NCBI RefSeq assembly: GCF_015693305.1
Contig: NZ_CP065138.1
Location: 1,054,001-1,118,000, forward strand
Length of the DNA stretch: 64,000 nt
Source of the DNA: Sphingobium sp. Cam5-1
Lineage (GTDB): Bacteria > Pseudomonadota > Alphaproteobacteria > Sphingomonadales > Sphingomonadaceae
Reading direction: 5' to 3'
The notes under the pieces are model-generated. The model was not told the origin of the DNA and searched no databases. It saw nothing but the letters and a program-made list of their open reading frames with translations. Positions 61,268 through 64,000 of the stretch are shown here, piece by piece. A program made the translations under genes and the position numbers. The first letter of the stretch is position 1. Each line of letters starts with the position of its first letter.

Positions 61268-61702
61268 ATGTTCTCACGCGAAACCTCGCTCGCCATCGTC
61301 GGCGCTGACCTGTCCACCGCCAAAGCCGCCAGCCGACGCGCTGAGATTGCCGCATGTCGGCCGGGCGAGCCGCTGGAACTAAAGCGGCGGAGCGGGACGC
61401 GGGGCGGCAGGCGGGTTGTGGCTGTCTCTTCGCCACGTGGCATTGAGATCGGCTATATCTCGCCGCGCGATGCTGATCGCGTTGCGGGCCTGATTTCCGT
61501 TACTCGGGCGATCTTCCAGGGTGCAGACACCTTCGGCGCTGTCGGCCGGTTTACCTTCGATGGCAGCGCCCCTGCTCTACCCGCTCCGAAGCCAAAGCCC
61601 GAGAGGCGCGAACGGCCACGCCCGCCTATTGATGAGTTCTGCGACATCTTCCCGAAGCGGCGCTCTGCCGTCAAAGCGCAGGAGCTGGCAGCCCTTCCGT
61701 GA
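61268..61702 (+). CDS. Second HIRAN-like protein (144 aa)
   Basis: From ATG 61268 (MFSRETSLAIVGADLSTAKA). Shares the SLxIVGAD start, RxxEIxxCxPGExxxL, VAVxSxRGxxIGY and AxxIFQGADTFGAVGRF pattern with the 26772-27161 protein. The C-terminal end is Pro-rich then FCDIFPKRRS. Convergent with and overlapping the integrase end by 32 bp. HIRAN assignment is from the shared pattern, not from a search. Confidence 0.72.
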   Translation: MFSRETSLAIVGADLSTAKAASRRAEIAACRPGEPLELKRRSGTRGGRRVVAVSSPRGIEIGYISPRDADRVAGLISVTRAIFQGADTFGAVGRFTFDGSAPALPAPKPKPERRERPRPPIDEFCDIFPKRRSAVKAQELAALP

Positions 61703-62960
61703 TGATGTCCGCCCATGCCTGCCCCAGCTCGCGCCGAGGTTCCAGATAGCGCGCCCGGTTATAGGCCCACTCTGACGCCGACATACCCTTGGGAACGTGG
61801 GCCAGCATCATGTCGATAATCATGCGGTCGCCATCGGACCGCTGAGCCGCTGCCCGCTCGTTCATGATCGTGGAGAAGGCGGAGCGCCAGCCGTGCGGCA
61901 CCATGCGGCCCTTATACTTGCCGCCCGCCATCCGCTTGTAGAGCGTAGACAGCGCTGCGTCGCTCATCGCCTCGCGCCATGATTTGCCGCCCGGGAAGAG
62001 CAGCTGATATTTCCCGGTCATCACATGCAGCACGCGCAGCAGCGCGACAGCCTGCATCGGCAGCGGCACCTCATGACCGAACGCCTCATTCCCCTTGTCC
62101 TCGACCTCGAGCTTCATACGGCTGGCCGATATGCGCCATAGTGCCCCCGGTGAGGGGGCATCGGGTTTGCTCCAGTCGATCCCGTCGAATTCATCCCATG
62201 TCGCCTGACGAAGCACGCCCACGCGGACGACCGTCAGGGCGAGCAGGCGCGAGGCGATCTTCGTCTTAAGGTCGGAAGTCGAGCGCTCCACGGCCATCTG
62301 CAGTTCCAGCAGCTCGGGAACGGTGGTCAGGGCAGGCTGCTTCGATCCGACCGGCGTAGGTTTCAGCGCCTTGCTGAGCCGAGAGATCGCCAGCACAGAA
62401 TCGCCCCCGATATAGTGCTCGCCCTCCGCCCGCTCGAAGATAGCGGAGATATAGCCCTTCACCCGCTTCGCGGTCTCGATCGATCCGCGCTTTTCGATCT
62501 TCCGCAACTCGCGCAGGACCATGGGCCCGGTGATGTCCGCTATCGGCATCCTGCCGAGGGCGGGATAGATATCATTCTCCAGACGGAACCGGACGCGGGT
62601 GCGGTGCGCCTCCGACCAGCGGGGGCTTTCGTCCGCCATCCACTCTTCGGCTATCGCCTTGAACGTGGCGCCAGCCGCCGCGATCTGGGCGTGCTTCGCC
62701 TTCTCCGCTTCGACAATCGGATCCTTGCCCGCCCGGAGCATCGCCTTCGCTTCGTCCCGTCGATCGCGCGCCTCGGAGAGGGAGACGTCAGGAAACAGGC
62801 CGAAGGTGAGGCGCTTCTCCTTGCCCGCATAGCGATATTTGTAGCGCCAGGATTTCGCGCCCTTCTTCGTCACGAACAAATAGAGACCGGCCGAGTCTGC
62901 CAGTTTGTAATCCCGTTCGCCCGCCTTGGCGTTCCGGGCTTCTACGACGGTCAGAGCCAC
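61671..62960 (-). CDS. int: P4-type tyrosine integrase
   Basis: 429 residues from GTG 62960 (VALTVVEARNAKAGERDYKL); the 491-residue longer frame includes DNA between the repeat sites. N-terminal DUF4102-type arm-binding domain (DYKLADSAGLYLFVTKKGAK), catalytic Arg in TVVRVGVLRQATWDEF, His and Arg in VPHGWRSAFSTI, and Tyr in AYNRARYLEPRRELGQAW. Inserts at the tRNA-Ile2 3' end. The GATGCCCCC repeats lie just upstream, giving possible autoregulation. Confidence 0.92.
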   Translation of the reverse strand: MALTVVEARNAKAGERDYKLADSAGLYLFVTKKGAKSWRYKYRYAGKEKRLTFGLFPDVSLSEARDRRDEAKAMLRAGKDPIVEAEKAKHAQIAAAGATFKAIAEEWMADESPRWSEAHRTRVRFRLENDIYPALGRMPIADITGPMVLRELRKIEKRGSIETAKRVKGYISAIFERAEGEHYIGGDSVLAISRLSKALKPTPVGSKQPALTTVPELLELQMAVERSTSDLKTKIASRLLALTVVRVGVLRQATWDEFDGIDWSKPDAPSPGALWRISASRMKLEVEDKGNEAFGHEVPLPMQAVALLRVLHVMTGKYQLLFPGGKSWREAMSDAALSTLYKRMAGGKYKGRMVPHGWRSAFSTIMNERAAAQRSDGDRMIIDMMLAHVPKGMSASEWAYNRARYLEPRRELGQAWADIITEGLPAPAL

Positions 62961-63014
62961 GATGCCCCCACTTTCTCTAGCGATGCCCCCTCGCATGCCC
63001 CCGGCGATGCCCCG
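62961..63014. repeat. Four GATGCCCC-type arm sites next to integrase
   Basis: GATGCCCCC at 62961-62969 and 62982-62990, CATGCCCCC at 62994-63002 and GATGCCCCG at 63006-63014; same word and orientation as at 17063-17083. Located immediately upstream of the integrase start and 100 bp from attR. Confidence 0.65.
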
Positions 63015-63115
63015 ATGCAGCGAGTTCCAGTGAGAGAACATGATAGAAACAAAATTCACGAAAGCCAAGCACGGCGGGCCTTTGTGATTTGTCATGGATG
63101 GCAAAATTAGGAAAC

Positions 63116-63130
63116 TTGGTGGGCCCGGCA
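63116..63130. other. attR core
   Basis: TTGGTGGGCCCGGCA, identical to attL; it includes the CCA end and acceptor stem of tRNA-Ile2, so the tRNA gene is restored by the phage DNA. Confidence 0.9.
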
Positions 63131-63192
63131 GGACTCGAACCCGCAACCTAGCCGTTATGAGCGGCCAGCTCTAACCGTTGAGCTACAGGCCC
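63117..63192 (-). tRNA. tRNA-Ile2 (anticodon CAU, lysidine-type)
   Basis: On the minus strand GGGCCTGTAGCTCAACGGTT starts the cloverleaf; acceptor GGGCCTG pairs with CGGGCCC (one G-U), anticodon stem GCCG/CGGC encloses CTCATAA (anticodon CAT), T arm has GGTTCGAGTCC, CCA is encoded. The GGGCC acceptor and the GCCGCTCATAACGGC arm match the Ile-CAU (TilS-modified) class rather than Met. Target of the prophage. Confidence 0.9.
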
Positions 63193-63217
63193 CACCTGCC
63201 CGACCGGATAAGCAGCA

Positions 63218-64000
63218 TCACGCCGCTTGGCAAGCCCGTCTCAGCACCGGCACCGCCGCCAATAATTGATCCAGCGATGCCGCCCCGACATTCCGCCGCG
63301 CAAGGTGATCCAGAACCGCGTCCCACCACCTGTAAAATGCCGCCTGATCTGCCGCATCGCGGACATAGGGCGTGTGGCCCGGCTCCAGCGTTGGCGAATG
63401 AAAGCTGAAGTTCAGCACCGCCGCGCCTTCTTCGATCAGGGCATCGATCGCTTTTATGGCGTCACGCACCGGCACGCCTTCCGGCGTCAAGGGAATACGG
63501 CTGAACATGCCCGTTCTCGCCAATCCCGAAGCCAGCGGGCTGACATTCCGCAAATTTTCATAAAGCCGCTCGCCCCCACCCCGCAGCAGCCCGGTGAAGG
63601 CAGTCGAAAGCGGCAGCTCCACAAGCGATCGTTCCGGCCCGGCCCAATAGGGATTGATCGGCAGGCCGCGAAAATCGGGTCCATGCTGGCCGCTATAGTC
63701 AAACCGGCTTCGCACCGAGCTATCCAGCCGAAATCCAGCCTGCTCCAACAATCGCGCGCTATTATGACCCACGCCATAACGCCCCGCCCGATAGGCGACA
63801 GGGCGCTGTCCGAAACGGTCGGCAATGCGCTGACACAGCGTTTCCAGCTTGGCCCGTTCCAACGCTTCGGGCAGGAAACCGGCATAGCTGTTCGCCTCCG
63901 TCACCTCCTCCACATGCGGCGGGTTGACCCAGGGATGCAGATGCGCGCCGACATCAGCCGCCCCGTCCGCGACCCATTGCGCCATCATGCCCGCAGCAGC
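63218..64000 (-). CDS. Polysaccharide-deacetylase-like (WalW-type) protein, 5' end outside window
   Basis: The frame is open to the right edge, so the true start is beyond 64000. The visible 260 residues show GAHLHPWVNPP (metal-site-like His pair), YRAGRYGVGHNSARLLEQAG, and FSFHSPTLEPGHTPYV near the end, which fit polysaccharide deacetylase/WalW-type proteins in glycan gene clusters. Host gene. Confidence 0.8.
   Translation of the reverse strand, partial: AAAGMMAQWVADGAADVGAHLHPWVNPPHVEEVTEANSYAGFLPEALERAKLETLCQRIADRFGQRPVAYRAGRYGVGHNSARLLEQAGFRLDSSVRSRFDYSGQHGPDFRGLPINPYWAGPERSLVELPLSTAFTGLLRGGGERLYENLRNVSPLASGLARTGMFSRIPLTPEGVPVRDAIKAIDALIEEGAAVLNFSFHSPTLEPGHTPYVRDAADQAAFYRWWDAVLDHLARRNVGAASLDQLLAAVPVLRRACQAA

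Larger units (their letters stand above)
16986..63130. mobile_element. Complete temperate HK97-type siphoprophage in tRNA-Ile2
   Basis: The element is bounded by two copies of the 15-bp core TTGGTGGGCCCGGCA (16986-17000 and 63116-63130), which is the 3' end of tRNA-Ile2. It contains integrase, AlpA-like protein, CI/Cro control, methyltransferases, RusA, HNH, terminase, portal, protease, capsid, connectors, tail tube, tape measure, tail tip, tailspike, holin, endolysin and spanin. All structural genes look intact, so it may be inducible. Size is about 46.1 kb. Confidence 0.93.

Noticed and set aside
63117..63192. tRNA-Met for the CAU anticodon
   Set aside because: Acceptor and anticodon-stem sequence fit the Ile2 (lysidine) class; elongator and initiator Met tRNAs differ.

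Overview
The window is about 64 kb of a high-GC alphaproteobacterial chromosome, most likely a sphingomonad (Sphingobium, Novosphingobium or Sphingomonas type). The reasons are the order dusB-ntrB-ntrC-ntrY-ntrX, a fused ispDF, the pncC/ratA/lipA block, a CTGAGCTTGTCGAAGGGC-type intergenic palindrome common in these genomes, and tiny membrane proteins of a sphingomonad type. No search could be run, so the genus is an inference.

Host left flank (1-16985): the nitrogen and redox two-component cluster runs leftward (dusB, ntrB, ntrC, ntrY, ntrX, with ntrX cut by the window edge). It is followed by isoprenoid (ispDF), NAD-salvage (pncC), ratA-lipA, carbonic anhydrase, a NYN/LOTUS-type protein, acylphosphatase, ettA, a secreted M28 peptidase, an Ala/Asn-rich lipoprotein with a clear terminator, one lower-GC orphan gene, tRNA-Pro(UGG) and a 25-residue membrane protein.

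Prophage (about 16986-63130, 46.1 kb): a complete-looking HK97-type temperate siphophage is integrated in the 3' end of tRNA-Ile2(CAU). A 15-bp core, TTGGTGGGCCCGGCA, flanks it. The integrase sits next to attR, an AlpA-like gene lies near attL, and GATGCCCCC repeats near both ends look like integrase arm sites. Five copies of a 17-bp operator, CAATAC-N5-GTATCG, organise control: two at the leftward promoter and three between a CI-like repressor and a Cro-like gene. The leftward operon (26666 to 17211) is about 22 tightly coupled small genes, mostly unknown, including a cytosine methyltransferase with a repeated central region and a protein made of ten near-identical 60-bp repeats. The repressor operon carries three further genes (80-aa protein, coiled-coil membrane protein, HIRAN-like protein) in the position of lambda rexAB. 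Rightward from cro come a CII-like regulator, a SNF2 helicase/DNA methyltransferase split by a nested homing-endonuclease gene, a YfdQ-like protein, RusA, a replication-type protein, HNH nucleases, terminase, portal, protease, capsid, connectors, tail, tape measure, tail tip, a beta-helix tailspike, an O-acetyltransferase on the opposite strand, the lysis cassette and the integrase.

Host right flank (63117-64000): the reconstituted tRNA-Ile2 gene and the 3' part of a polysaccharide-deacetylase-like gene that runs off the window.

The most unusual points are: (1) a homing endonuclease gene nested in another frame of a helicase-methyltransferase whose own frame stays open across the insert; (2) a lysogeny-expressed operon downstream of the repressor with a HIRAN-like protein, which has a second copy at the other end of the prophage; (3) the 60-bp tandem-repeat solenoid gene; (4) the two-plus-three operator layout with identical promoter architecture; and (5) an oppositely oriented membrane-protein gene inside the late operon.
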